Source: Thysanoteuthis rhombus (Eukaryota; Mollusca; Cephalopoda; Oegopsida; Thysanoteuthidae). Taken from it: a stretch of DNA of 64,000 nt. This document shows positions 19,155 to 31,342 of the stretch, piece after piece. Below the pieces are notes generated by a model. The model was given only the letters and a program-made list of their open reading frames with translations. It was not told the origin of the DNA and did no database searches. Made by a program: the position numbers and the translations under genes. How positions within the stretch are numbered: position 1 is the first letter of the stretch; every line of letters begins with the position of its first letter. Location of the stretch: contig OY735215.1 in NCBI GenBank assembly GCA_963457665.1, positions 44,849,014 through 44,913,013 on the forward strand, given 5' to 3'.

Positions 19155-20260
19155 AACCGTAGAACGACTTTTTATTGAACGACGTTTCAACGAACGGCAT
19201 TTCATCGAAACAACTTTTCATACGAACGACTTTTTCATTACGACGACATTTAATCGAAACAGCTCTTTATCGAAGCGACTTTATCGAAACGTTTGTTGAT
19301 ATTTCGTTTATACTTATTTTTTTTTTTATAACAAAATTATCAAATGATTATTTATCTGCTATATATTGCACATAATTCATAAAACTGGCAGATACAGGTA
19401 CGTGCTTTCTCACAACCGGAAATCAACACCTAATTATGGAAACGGAAGTTGTCTTAGTTTTTGCTAGAAAGAGAAAATCCTAAATATTCATTAAAAAAAG
19501 AAAAACAAATTTTGATTAATCATAACGTAGGATTGGATAGTTATAATGTCAATGTTTATTTTATTTTTACAACTCTTAAAAATATTTCTTGGATTTACCG
19601 ATATATCATTTTGTTTATACTTTTTATGTTCTAGTTCTTGAGAATATACTCAGAGAAAGTTTGTATCAGAATTTTCCAATCTTTTTTTTTTCTTTTTTTT
19701 TTTCAGGTGTTGATTTCCCAGAGAAAATATCACTGGTTTTAAAATGTTTAATTTTAAATGGAAATTTTATATTTGTATTATTAAAATCATTTTTGATTTT
19801 GATTTTATTTCCCGGTAAAAATATCACTGGTTTTGAAATTCAAAATTTCAAATGGAAATCTTATATCTAAATCATTGAAATTCAATTTTTATTAGAATTA
19901 CAAATTTAAAAATCATTTTGATAAATAGTCGCTTCGATGAAAAATAGTTTCGATGAAGTCGTTTCGCTAAAGAAACTCTCGAGGAAATGTTGTTTCGATG
20001 AAGATATAAACGACACTCCATCGAAACGATGAAGTGTCGTTTCGATAAAAAGTCATTTCTATAAAAAAAAAAAAAAAGTTGTTTTGCTGAATTGTTGTTT
20101 CAATAAAAAAAAGTTTTATTGAAAGTTGTTTCGATTAAATTTCAATTCGGTAAAAAGTCATTTTGGTAAATAGTTCTTTCGATGAAATGATTCTTCAATG
20201 AAAAGTCTCCTGTTGAAAAGTCGTTTCGATGAGATGTCGTTCCGCCTTTCGATGAGGAGA
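19155..20260. mobile_element. Fold-back element with short-repeat arms
   Basis: The left arm (19157-19300) holds about eight copies of a CGAAACGACTTTTCAT-like word. The right arm (19925-20260) holds about fifteen copies of its reverse complement (AAAAGTCGTTTCGATGAA). The core (19300-19920) is AT-rich and non-coding. It contains a direct duplication of about 95 bases, with AAAAATATCACTGGTTTT starting near 19720 and again near 19818. It also contains an inner inverted pair, GGAAATCAACACCTAA at 19418-19433 and AGGTGTTGATTTCC at 19705-19718. The arms are arrays instead of simple long terminal repeats, which is the layout of fold-back (FB-type) elements. No transposase is visible. Confidence 0.75.
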
Positions 20261-20334
20261 AAATTGTTCAGTTAGGTCGTAGTAGACAGACAAATATGAC
20301 TTGATACATAGATGTATGGATTTTTTTTTTACAT

Positions 20335-20780
20335 CTCTCAATCAAGGAAAAAATCTCGGATCCATCCTAGAATTTCACCAATTTTTCCTCACACATTCCA
20401 GAAAACTTAAATCAGAAATTTCAGTTAATTGTATTCACTCAAGTATGTTTATCTGTTTACTCACACGATATCTCCAAAAGTGTTCAATGAATTTCGATGA
20501 CACTTTGAGGAACGATTGGGGTAGCTAAGAAGGGGAATTAGCAAATTTGCATTTACCTTCTCCGCACCGCAGTTATATGCCCATACAATATATCCAAAAG
20601 TTATCGTCTCGATAAAGAACGAATTTTCACAAGGGTGTGACATTAAGATAATAATCTAAATTATGGAAAATTGGTGTAGTTACCCACCCATCTCCCTAAA
20701 TCGTAGCTATATAGGAAGTCTTTACTTAGCGAATAGCGCAGGCATAGATGTGCGCTCTCGGAGTGGTTTTGTTTTGAAAA
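20335..20780. repeat. Dispersed repeat B fragments in both orientations
   Basis: CTCGGATCCATCCTAGAATT at 20357 is forward. ATATCTCCAAAAGTGTTCAA at 20467 and ATATATCCAAAAGTTATCG at 20587 are reverse. GCGCAGGCATAGATGTGCGC at 20738 is the reverse end block. Together with 18895-19145 they flank the fold-back element. Confidence 0.55.
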
Positions 20781-21231
20781 TTAACTTTCCAAGAAACATT
20801 GGTTGCCCTTATGCTGGCCACAGCAACAACAGTCCCTGCTTGGGCTTCATGGAGTTCTTCAAGTTTTTTGTGACATGTAAAAATAAACTTCGATGCGACA
20901 AGCACCCAAAGTGGCGTGTCTCATTTCACCATACGAAATATCAGGTTCGGTAAAATTCAGAATCCTACAAAGAAAGAAAAGAAAAAGGAAATGGCGTCAA
21001 ATTGACTCTTTATTTAGTTTTTCAATAGATTTTTTTATTCAAAAAAGGACCATAGAGACTCCAACCCGACCCTCACTCGCAATTTCACCTATTAATTTAT
21101 GGTCACAGTACTGGGCCTGGGAAGGAATTGGTTTGGGGATGTCACTGACTAAACAGGAGGAAAAAAAAAACGAAATGATTGCCAGGACCGGATAAGGAGG
21201 ATTAAAAGATACAATGGCTATTTCTTGATGT

Positions 21232-21238
<7 letters not shown>
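20781..21238. other. Unassigned sequence
   Basis: No gene or repeat recognised. The overlapping open frames 20663-20953 and 20893-21195 show no domain. Confidence 0.35.
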
Positions 21239-21283
<45 letters not shown>

Positions 21284-21288
21284 TGTGT
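21239..21288. repeat. (TG)n microsatellite
   Basis: About 50 bases of TG with one TA interruption. Confidence 0.95.
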
Positions 21289-21604
21289 CTATTTCGATTG
21301 CTTTTAGGAATTCTGTCATTTTTGTCTTTTTGTGGAAAGGGGCTTTATGCTTGATCAAGACAATTTTTGCGCTTCCCTCATTCGGTTTCAATCAATATTT
21401 GTCAATCGATCTGTTTGTCCTTATTCCGGTTCGATACGAATTACTTCTCTCTCTCATCTTCCTGATAACTGGCTTCATTTGTCCAAGGAATTCAATAAAG
21501 ACATCGCCATATTACCAGCAGATGTCTGTGAGAAAAAATAATTTATTTCAGAGTACATCTGTCGATCCCAATAGCCCCATCTCTCCCTTGCTCTTAATCA
21601 AATC

Positions 21605-21607
<3 letters not shown>

Positions 21608-21666
<59 letters not shown>

Positions 21667-21681
21667 GTGTGTGTGTGTGTA
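21608..21681. repeat. (TA)n(TG)n compound microsatellite
   Basis: About 56 bases of TA followed by about 16 bases of TG. Confidence 0.95.
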
Positions 21682-23690
21682 TCTCACAAAAAATGAATCA
21701 CCATAGCTTGTGCACGCACCAGGACTGATTATTTAAAAAATTATCTTTAACAAAATAGAATTCTTGTCTAAAATAATACCAACACGAGATTTAGGCATTG
21801 TTTGTTCAAAATTATGCATAAAAGGCACCTTTCGAAAAATAAAGGAAGACGTTCTTGTATAGTGCTTAGTGGTGAACTCATGGAAATGCTCAAGGTTGCA
21901 GCCAAAAATATGTGGCAAGGAGCACCCAGAAAGACGAACACACAGACGAACAAAGAGAGGAGAATCTGTAGTCCCCTTGGCTGGTTGGTCTGGAGCGCCA
22001 TTTAGGGGAGTGGGACTACGCTGATTCAATACATATATGTCTATTTATATCCATTTATTCATATATATAGTTACTGCAAGAAAGAACACAAAGTAAGAAC
22101 TTCGTACCTGGACAACCGATTCCTTTTCCGTGCCGATAACGACTACGTCTGCTAAATCTATCTAGTTATCTATCTGTTATCATTTATCAAACTTTATGCA
22201 GTACAGAGGAATACATAATGTGCCAATAAGTGTTTGAAATTTTTTTTAACCATTCTGTCGGGCATTAAAAATCAAGGGGTGCCTGGAAATTATATTTTTT
22301 TAATCACAACTTCGGAAATTTTGGTCATTTTGAGTTTGATTCTTGCTTATTCTACAAACATTCACTTGGCATTAGTGCATTTGAGAAAAGCTCAAACCCA
22401 CTTCTCCCTTCAATCTCTCCCATCGCCAAATACCTTTACAAAGTGTTTCGTCACTGGTATGCTACGATGGTTGACAGAGAGGGCACTCAAGGGAACCACT
22501 TTTTCCGGTATGCTTTGGTTGTAGTAACAATAAAAGGCGGCTAAACCCATTGTCAACCTCGAATAAGAACAGGCGAATTATTGGAAACATGCAATATCTA
22601 ACTACCAATTATAACCTTTTTAAAGAGAATAAAACTATTCAAATATTGCAATGCGTTGGTATAATGACGAGGCGACCGTCCACAGATTCTCAATTCGTAC
22701 ACTTATGGGATTTGGGATGAGTTGTAGTGAGCAGCAGTCTTCCAGATATACTTGTAAACCATTTATCTTATAATCAGAAATTATTGCAATTTGAAATTTC
22801 CATAGCATCCCGTGTCTCGTTGTTCTCAGGAAGAATCCTTCGGTTCGATTCGAAGAATCAGGTTGATTTGGAAAAAAAACCGAATGAATCATGAGGAGAT
22901 CGCCCGTGGGTGAGAATTTTGGAAAGACAATATCTGATTGTCAGGAAAGCAAGCGAGCAAGCCCTGGGTGTCGATTGATTTTATTTAATTGGGAAAAGAC
23001 TTAAGGATCTTGTTGATCTTTACGTGTTCTGAAATTCCACGAATCAGAGAATTCGTTTTAGGAGCGAATTCCTACCTCTGATTGACACCCGAAATCAACA
23101 CCTACCGATGCCCCAAAGAGCAGATTTTGCACACGACCCCTCGACAATTGATTCAATAGAAGTCAAGTGTCTTTCTGGTGATTATTGGAAAATATAGACT
23201 TTCTGCAATATATGCTGGACTGGCTAATATCAAGATTGACAATAGGTGTAACAGCTATTTACTTTTACTACTGACTTGGTTGTAAGGTAGTTCATGGGTG
23301 AGTGATTTGCCTAAATGTACTCACATAGTTAGGATGAGACATTTTATAAAGATATCAGGGGATGGGCAAAATCTAAAATCTCAAAGGTATTACAGCTACG
23401 TGAGCACTAGTTACTAAATTTCAAATTTTGTCTATTGATTCTATTTCCTGTGTTGATAACCTTTGTATTACCTGTTCTTAATAATTACTAAACTTGACCC
23501 GACACAAAGCCAAATTGTGTAAAATTAAGCAGAAAAATTATGTTGCGCCAATATATAGCGTGTAGCTTTATGGGTAATAGGGCATGAGCCTTATTTTCCT
23601 CTTTGTGGATGTGTCTGAATTTCTGTACATCACAAAGAAAAATGAAAGTGAATTATTCATTAATTCAATTGTTTTTTTTTTTTAGATTCA
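21682..23690. other. Unassigned, about 2 kb
   Basis: No gene is supported; open frames here are short and lack motifs. The only structure noted is a weak inverted pair, GGGTGTCGATTGATT at 22968 and GATTGACACCCGAAATC near 23080. Confidence 0.4.
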
Positions 23691-23734
23691 CTTTAAACAG
23701 AGATATATTTCGTCATTATTGGAGGCTTTTGAGC

Positions 23735-24062
23735 ATTTAGCGTGAACACTACGACAGTGTAAACTGAACACTGTTGGCTCAATAGGATTAGGTTTAGAAA
23801 TATGGATACTAATAATAACCCTCAAGGGAGGCCCAAGCCTGTTCTTAATGACGAAGAATCTTCGACAACAATGACCAAAGACCTACCTGACATTTCTCCT
23901 TCTGATGATCATCTTTTCAAGCATTTTGAACTTTATATCCATGAGAAAAAGTTCAATTTCGGGAACGACATAATTTGTGTATTTATTGAATTAGAGACCA
24001 ACAAACCAAAAGAATTGTATATGATACCATTTGGCCTAGACAACGTAAATAAAATGAAATAA
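23735..24062 (+). pseudogene. Mariner transposase, internally deleted (family 1)
   Basis: The open frame from 23802 reads MDTNNNPQGRPKPVLNDEE, which matches the linker after the helix-turn-helix of mariner transposases. It then jumps directly to ISPSDDHLFKHFELYIHEKKF, the region of the third catalytic aspartate, and continues as FIELETNKPKELY. About 180 residues including the first two catalytic aspartates are missing, so the protein (86 residues instead of about 345) cannot be active. The nucleotide sequence upstream to about 23735 still aligns with the copy at 55.57 kb. The 3' end forms one arm of an inverted repeat. Confidence 0.8.
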
Positions 24063-24205
24063 TCGACTGCTTTTTAACTCATTATTGAGTGCAACGCTAC
24101 TTCGGAGCTGCTATCCTATCGGTCGCAGGTATGATTCCTGCAGCAGATCCATTTTCTTTAATTATTTATTCTATTTACGTTGTCTAGACCAAATGATACA
24201 TTTAC
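24017..24205. repeat. Inverted repeat of mariner 3' sequence around a tRNA-like core
   Basis: The left arm, 24017-24063, contains TTTGGCCTAGACAACGTAAA. The right arm, 24161-24205, contains TTTACGTTGTCTAGACCAAA. They match as reverse complements over about 45 bases with few differences. The ~97-base core carries GTCGCAGGTATGATTCCTGC, which resembles a tRNA T arm (CAGG.TCGAATCCTG). Confidence 0.75.
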
Positions 24206-24389
24206 TGTGGATTAACAGGAGATCGTTTCAAATATAGCTTTCAATATAATATAACACAATTTATAATCGTTCTGTCGGATCATATATCTATTTCTTGATA
24301 ACATAATTGTGGCGTTGGAAGAAACATGTAGAGCAGACCGTGAATAATCAAAATGAGAATTAGGAGTTGAAACATTCAGCCCTAAAAAC

Positions 24390-24392
<3 letters not shown>

Positions 24393-24424
<32 letters not shown>
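24393..24424. repeat. (TA)n microsatellite
   Basis: About 32 bases of TA. Confidence 0.95.
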
Positions 24425-24426
<2 letters not shown>

Positions 24427-25330
24427 TTATTTTTTGCAGGTTGAGTTACCTATGAATAAAATGGGGCTGAGATTCGTAAAACGTTCCGAGTAAAAATCTT
24501 TGATTTCTGTTAATTGATTGTTATATTTTTTGCGTTTTTTTTTTTCTTTAGTTTAGAAAGTTGGGTTAAAAAAATTTTTTTTAATTTCATTCTAAAAAGA
24601 ATATTCAGATTTTTTACGTATCCCTGAATAGTAAAAGATTCAACAATTGCATCACTGGTGTAAAACTCTGAGTCATTGCGAAGAACTGAATCGTCTAATT
24701 ACTTATATATATGATGGGACAGATAGAGAGAGAAAGATAGTGGAGGGTGGACAGACTGATAATGATGGATAGTATCTACGTATTCTGTAAAGAATGAATT
24801 CATCAATTACTTTTTCAACGAATCGATCATTCTTTAACTTTTCACATATGAATATGGTAGAAATAGATGATAGGAAAAGGAACAAGGATCCATAACTAAG
24901 AAAGACGTGCCAAACAAGGTAGAATCCAGAGCAAAGATGTGACACAAGGTCGTTTTCAATGTGGGATAGGGATAGAGCACCCATAAAAAATTGCTCAAGT
25001 CCCTGCAACTAGTGTCTCGGAGGCGTCAGGACAAGCCTGACCCATCCCTCTCCGTGCAATGGGACAACACCGCCACGAGGCGAATTGTTTCCCGAAGACT
25101 GGGCCAAATGAATATTTGAGATCCTAGGACGAATCTCCAGTCATGCAGAGCCTCAGTACCCCTCATTGGACTTCAACATTAAATCGATGCATCCAGCCAG
25201 AGAAACCCTGCCAACCCTTTGGGTCCAATGGCTGTGAAAGTGCAGATTGATTATAGCCAGGATGCATTTATACTACACTTTGATCCGAGCCAAAAGGCCA
25301 AAAGTGGGTGCTGGGAACAGGATATGCAAA
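24425..25330. other. Unassigned, partly GC-richer
   Basis: The segment 25010-25330 is less AT-rich and less repetitive than its surroundings. I see no conserved protein or splice-site pattern in it. Confidence 0.35.
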
Positions 25331-26130
25331 AATGGAGACGTTGGAAAGAAAGGAAAAGAAGAGGAATTCTTAAGAAAGTAAGAGAATATACTGGGAAGGG
25401 GAGAAAAGAAAAGGTGTAAATAAAACAAAGGGAGAGAAATATGTTGGGAAGAGGAGAATTGCAAGAAAGGATCGAAAAGAAAATAGTGCTGAAGAAAATG
25501 GCAATGAAGAGACAGCGAGAGAAGAAAGAGGGGCGAGACTTCCAATAAAAAGAGAGGGATTGATGGTGACAAGAGGGGAATGATGAAGAGGCGAGAAGTC
25601 AAAATAAAAGAGGAGAAAAAGGACAAGAGAATGGAAGACAAAAAAAGAAGAAAAAGATGGTAGAAATAAGAGAAAGGAAATTAGGTGTAGAATCCAGAAC
25701 ACAGAAGCGGGGAAAGTCGCTGGATAGAGGAGAACTGCAAAGCTCACAAGGAAGGGAATAATCGTGTTAGAGAGAACGGTGATGAAGGAAAAGGAAGGGG
25801 ATAAAACCCGAAGATAGATAAGGGAGAAAAGGGTTTTTTCCAAGATGAGAAAATAAGAGCGAGACTTCATTTTTTTAAAAAGTGGAGAAAAGGGGATGGC
25901 AAGAAGAAAAGGTTTGTGAGGTGAAGAGTCAAACAAAGACGAAGAAGAGGACAATCAATAGAGAAGAAAAGAAGAGGGTGAATAAAAGATGAATAAAGAG
26001 GGAAGAGATGGTAGAAAGAGAAGTAAAGAAAGGGTCATGATAAAGAAGGCAGATAAGGAATAGAAAGAGTAGAACATCAGCACATAATCACATGGATGGA
26101 AAGAGAATAGTGTGAGAGACAACGGCGATG
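25330..26130. repeat. Long purine-rich tract (GAAAGGAGAAGAAA-type)
   Basis: About 800 bases dominated by A and G on the plus strand. The 194-residue minus-strand frame at 25370-25954 is a translation of this low-complexity sequence (Ser/Phe/Leu-rich), not a gene. Confidence 0.85.
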
Positions 26131-27335
26131 AAATATCAGAAAGATCGCCATAAACACAATGAGGGGTATTGGTTAGGGCGGGTCGGGTTGGCATCTGGGG
26201 AGATGTTTCAAGAGAAGGAATTGATTGAGAATTGGATTTTAAATCCGCAGCGTCTATAATCGATTACGGGATTTAACTGTAGCAATGAGGTAAGTAGTTT
26301 TACAAGGAAAGTTACTTAGGATCGAAGATGCATAACGTGAGGCGATGAAGAGAAAAGATGGCGCCGTTCTTGTGCTTCATTTATTAACACTAGCTGAATA
26401 CCCGTCCTACGGAAGGGTTATTCGACTATTTCTATCTATCTGTACTTAGGATTTTACCCAAGTATTCATTGTTCCAAAATATCTATAATTCATTTTGCAA
26501 CAAAATTAAACCTAATCATATGTTAATTTATAAGAATAAAAAAAGATGAAATTTTATTGTTGTGTATGATTTGAACAATATTTCTTTCTAAAAAAATGAA
26601 ATAAGGTACTTTTTATCGGTAGGTCTCTCCACCAAATGGCCTTTGGGGGTTTCACTTTTTAGATATTTTCTAATTTCAAAGACTTCTATTTAGAATCTGA
26701 CAATAAGAAGTATAAACAAAGGACATGGATGCAAAACAACCCCAGGCGATTTCTTTCTCTCTTCCTGTATTTTTCTTTCTTTCCTTTTGTAGTTATTTCA
26801 GCAACAGACAACAAAGTAGTTTGTGTTACATATATTTACGTTAGCTCTATCATAATGAGGATTTATAGAACGCCTGACACAAGTTCTTGTAAAGGAATGT
26901 CCAACCCTTATTTTACCGAAAGTGATCAATAGTTATTTGCTAAGCCTATTTGATTCTGGCACAAGACTAAATTGTAGGGATATCCAGTGTGGATCTAAGT
27001 TAACACACCAGCAAATTGGCCTGCAAAACTAATTTGCTATTTATTTTTCGATACGTTGGACAAATATGAGGCTAAGAAGTCAGCAAAATGTTTTGGTTGG
27101 GCTTTTAACGTAGACATACGCACCAATTTGTTTCTTCAAAAGGAGTTCGACAATTCCTTTCAAGTTTTTTTTAAATCGCTTCCGACTTGGAAGTTGTTAT
27201 ATTCTACACATCCATGTACGATAAACACAAAATATACAAATGCATATTCGTGTCTGTAGATCACAAGGATTGATTTTTTTTTTTTTTTTTGAGTCGTTTG
27301 AAATATTTCTATGATTCATCTCCGGGAATGGATTG
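26131..27335. other. Unassigned AT-rich sequence
   Basis: Poly(T) at 27272-27291. No gene or repeat family recognised. Confidence 0.35.
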
Positions 27336-27339
27336 TTCG

Positions 27340-27500
27340 ATGGTTTGATCGCCATCTAGCAAGAAAGACCATCAGCTCTTACTTTCTTTCTTTTTTTACG
27401 ATCAGTTCTTTTTCTGTTTTGTTTCTTCTATCTTTCTTTTTACAACCAGCCCTTTCCTTCTTTCTTTCTTCCTTCCTTTTCTTTCTTGCTACTTCTTTAC
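27340..27500. repeat. Punctuated polypyrimidine minisatellite (short)
   Basis: CTTTCTTTCTTTTTTTACGATCAG and TTTTTACAACCAGCCCTTTCC show a pyrimidine run broken at intervals by an ACAATCA-like word. The same punctuation occurs at 28440-28640 and, reverse-complemented, at 32020-32640. Confidence 0.65.
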
Positions 27501-27640
27501 CAAACTCCAGTCCAAACCTGAAGTTGACTTAGTTTTTCAAACGTAACAAAAACAGCAGCAACACTACTCACAAAATATGAAGAGTAAAAATTAACATCCC
27601 CTACTATGATTTGATATCACAGCCCAAAATGTATCTAAAA
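27500..27640 (-). mobile_element. SINE family II tail, minus strand
   Basis: CCAAACTCCAGTCCAAACCTG and AAAATTAACATCCCCTACTA match the 34.9-kb copy in order. The promoter head is missing or too degraded to place. Confidence 0.55.
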
Positions 27641-27717
27641 ACGTTTAATGTTTTGTTCCATTATGATAAATAGATACATTTATACTGATATACATATATT
27701 TTTTTATTCATTATACT

Positions 27718-27745
27718 GGGTGTTCACAAAAGAAATTTGCACTCA
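27718..27745. other. Possible mariner-type terminal repeat
   Basis: TACTGGGTGTTCACAAAAGA resembles the terminal repeat of some Tc1/mariner elements (ACAGGGTGTTC.AAA). No second end was found nearby, so this is weak. Confidence 0.25.
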
Positions 27746-28435
27746 GGATTCATAGTTTTGTAGAGAAATACTTGATAATTATTGCGAGACCTGACATCAA
27801 AAGGTGTGCTGAAACAAGAATAAAAGAGTTGAGAGAAAAAAGATTCCATTTGGAGAAATTGTTAAAAATTGTTTAAAAATGAAATAAACTGTTTTTTAGA
27901 AGATGTCTGGTAATAACCTTATTTCTCCACAAGACTGCACATTGTGATTGTCAATAACTTGAATAATTTTTGCTTTGATCGTTCTTTGAAACCATACATT
28001 TCTTTTGTAATCGCATACGCCAAATTGGTGTAATTACTTTTCTTTTTGTAAAATTGTTTTTAATTCGCCTTTGATCGCATGCATTTTTGATCTTAAAAAA
28101 GATAATTGTTTTAAATTCTTGTTTTGATAAAATAAACTTTTACCTAAATTGAAACTACAAATTTTTTCAAATAAAAAAACAAGGTTAAAACTAAGTATTT
28201 ATTGATTTCACAAACTTTTCATTGCGAGAAAATAGTTGATTTATAACCTTGTTTTGATTAGCTGAACTTTTGATTAAATCAAAACTACGTATTCTTTTTT
28301 TTCATTTTTTGTACAAAAAATCAAATTTCGCCAATTGAGCAATTTCATCGATTCAGCGTTGCGTATATAATGCAAAAATTGCAGAAGTCATCTCTAGTCG
28401 AAATAGAAGTTAGAGTGGAGTTTAACCCTTTAGGA
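27746..28435. other. Unassigned AT-rich sequence
   Basis: TTTTGATAAAATAAACTTTT near 28121 and TTTTGATTAGCTGAACTTTT near 28251 suggest an old internal duplication of about 130 bases. No gene seen. Confidence 0.35.
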
Positions 28436-28439
28436 GCCA

Positions 28440-28640
28440 AGATTGTTTTATTTCTCTCAGTGCTCCTTTCATTCTTTCTACCATCAACTTTTTCTTTCTT
28501 TTTTTCTCTTTCAATTATCAGCCCTTTCTTTCTTTTTTTCTCCACAATCAACTCTTCCTTTATTTGTTTTCCTTCCTTTCTGGCTATTTTCTTCTTTTCT
28601 TCTTTTCTCTCTTTCTTTCTTCTTTCTTTCTGCGATCGCA
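28440..28640. repeat. Punctuated polypyrimidine minisatellite
   Basis: TTTTTCTTTCTTTTTTTCTC with interspersed ATTATCAGCCCTTTC and CACAATCAACTCTTCC. Two overlapping forward frames here are repeat translations. Confidence 0.75.
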
Positions 28641-29335
28641 AGAGGGGGGTGTGACCAGGAACTTTGAGAATCACTGATGTAAAAGTTATGCCATTTTTTA
28701 TTTGTGCCGATAATGTTCTAGGGATGATGCGAATGAACATTGAAATATGAACAAAATAAACCACACTATCTCGAATGCAAAAGAGAAAGTTGAAGTCTCA
28801 AATCTTTATTACCCTTCAAAGTCTTTGTTTGTATCATTGTTTTAAGTTTTATCTTAGTCATGAACCAACCAATTTCAAACATCCATCTTTTTAAGTCTCA
28901 ACTCAAAGAACTGAGAATAAAACGCCACGATAAGAATTAGAATACCATACACCGATGGTTTCAAAACTTTGAAAACTCAAGAACCTCTTCTATAAAGGTA
29001 TTATTGTTAGCATTTAATTTTTAGACTGTAATCAATGAACTACAAGAATTAACTTTTAAAAACTTGTCACCTTTAAAAATCATATTCTAAGTGGATTATA
29101 TTTATTTGAATTGTAATATTTCTGTGGATGCTTATAACATTCCCCTGTATAGACTGCTGCAGACCCCCTACCATTATTTATCGGACTCCAGTTTCGAAAC
29201 CACTGCCTTACACTGGGTGAAAACTGAATAGAACTCAGCCCATATATAGATACGGTGCGAGCAAGTGAAGTTTCGATTTTTTTATTTTTTTCGGACTCTT
29301 GTTTCAATACATTTAAAAATATTTCTTGATCGAAA
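28641..29335. other. Unassigned sequence
   Basis: No recognised gene or repeat. Confidence 0.35.
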
Positions 29336-29339
29336 GAAT

Positions 29340-29666
29340 TCCAAAATTAATTCATTCTTCCATTCCCTATGGCCCTCCGTTCAACAAAATGACATTGAGA
29401 TTCATTGAGAAATTTTGAGATGTTCTGTGAACAATCAAACAGACATGGAGGGAATGCATATACCTTTGGCAGCGACCCCTCTATAAGGAGATATAGTGGT
29501 GAATTTGAAATACTAGGAGAATTTTTTTTGAGATATTGCGTGGAGTGACACGACTGAATACATATAAATACATGAAAAGAATGAAAAAAATACCTCTCAA
29601 TCGAAAAGGATTCTTGATTCCTCCCCAAATGTTAGATCTTTTGAGATGCTGTGCGAACAGTCAGAT

Positions 29667-29743
<77 letters not shown>

Positions 29744-30017
29744 TGTGTGTGTATGTGTGTGAATATAATAATCGGCTTCTTTCTCAATTTTCCCATGAAT
29801 GTTGGCATCAATAAAAAGCTCTGCATTATAAAACGCGAAATACGGTATGACTACAGAGTGTTGGTAACAATTGCGTGGATATCGCGTTGAGTAACATAAC
29901 TGAATGCATATAAATATATGAAAAGAATGAAAAAAATATCTCTCAATGGAAAAGGATTCCGGAATCCTCCCCAATAGTGAAAACTTTTGAGATGCTGCGC
30001 GGACAATCAAACAGGCA

Positions 30018-30092
<75 letters not shown>
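29340..30092 (+). repeat. Triplicated segment interleaved with long microsatellites
   Basis: Copies at 29543-29664 and 29889-30012 share AAATACATGAAAAGAATGAA, CCTCTCAATCGAAAAGGATT and TTTTGAGATGCTGTGCGAAC with few changes. A partial copy (TTTTGAGATGTTCTGTGAAC) is at 29415. The first full copy is followed by (CA)n(TA)n(TG)n at 29665-29760 and the second by (TA)n at 30020-30092. Between them, 29772-29862 matches 41283-41375. Confidence 0.8.
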
Positions 30093-30095
<3 letters not shown>

Positions 30096-30640
30096 AACGG
30101 AGAAGTAAATATCTGTTTGATAACAGGTAAACCGATAAAAAAATCCCCACTGTGGTAGGTGAGCAAAGAATGCTTAGACCAGCTTCCGACCTCTCGATCT
30201 CTACCCATGGTGACACCTTAGATATACACATGGGAGCGTTTCGTGAAATCATGTTCGATCTGAAGAACAGTTATCAGAATTTTGGTCGTATATTTCCAAA
30301 ATCGGGTTAAGAACAATCAATATGCTTGGGAAGTTCCGAAAATCCTGATCCATAAAGTTTTCCATTGTCTTCTGGTTGCCCTTTGGTAACCTGGAAGAAT
30401 TCTATCCCCAACCACCAAGGAGCTCTAACGTTGAGAATTTGAAACATAGGATTAAATAACAGACAGCATTGAGAGCGTCAAACCGTAACTTCACAACAGT
30501 ATAAGCGCATAAAACAGTTTATAAAACTACTAACTGCTCCATAAGTACTAAAATGTTTTTGAAATCTAATTGATTTTATCTGTTTATTTTATTTCATGAC
30601 TTATATATTGTTTACATACACACGTACCAACACACACACG
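30093..30640. other. Unassigned sequence
   Basis: No gene or repeat recognised. Confidence 0.35.
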
Positions 30641-30643
30641 CGC

Positions 30644-30710
<67 letters not shown>
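30644..30710. repeat. (TA)n(TG)n compound microsatellite
   Basis: About 23 bases of TA followed by about 43 bases of TG. Confidence 0.95.
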
Positions 30711-30711
<1 letters not shown>

Positions 30712-31255
30712 ATATATAATTTAAAAACAAATATACAAAAACAACTGCATCGCAGGAATACATAAAAAAATTAGTTACAATTGCATAGAAGATCATATCA
30801 TAAATAAAAGGAAAAGCCACAATAATAAGATAAACCACAAAATAAACAACCCAAGACCACATATGTAACTATAGAATGGAAGAGAAATGCGCTCTAGAAA
30901 ATATTGCTAAAAAACTAACCTAAAGAGAAAACAATAATAATATTGAAAATTTTAAAATATGCAAGTGCTTATAAAAACACTTCGAAAATACATTCTCTTT
31001 TTACGGGAGAGTCAAGTAATATCTTCCTCTGGAACAACAAAGCTTCTAAAGAACAACAGAATTTATCAAAAAATGTTGCCACGAGAATGATTTTTTGTTG
31101 AAAGAGAAAAAACACGAAAATGATAGCTCCAATGACTTGAAGACCGTTCGATAACTAAATAATTGTGAACGCTATGATCGAAATTCCATAAAATCCGTGA
31201 AAAAACAATGAAGTTGTGGCGAAAAAAACGACTTATAAACAAATTAAAAACAGTA
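30711..31255. other. A-rich unassigned sequence
   Basis: Strongly A-rich plus strand with no recognised repeat. Confidence 0.35.
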
Positions 31256-31257
31256 AA

Positions 31258-31258
<1 letters not shown>

Positions 31259-31341
<83 letters not shown>
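31259..31341. repeat. (TA)n microsatellite
   Basis: About 80 bases of TA with a single C interruption. Confidence 0.95.

Positions 31342-31342
<1 letters not shown>

Noticed and set aside
25370-25954. 194-residue minus-strand open frame
   Set aside because: Translation of an A/G-rich tract; Ser/Phe/Leu-rich with no domains, and overlapping frames are also open.
29684-30208. 174-residue minus-strand frame
   Set aside because: Two (TA)n tracts read as YIYIYI plus the duplicated segment between them; no protein signal.
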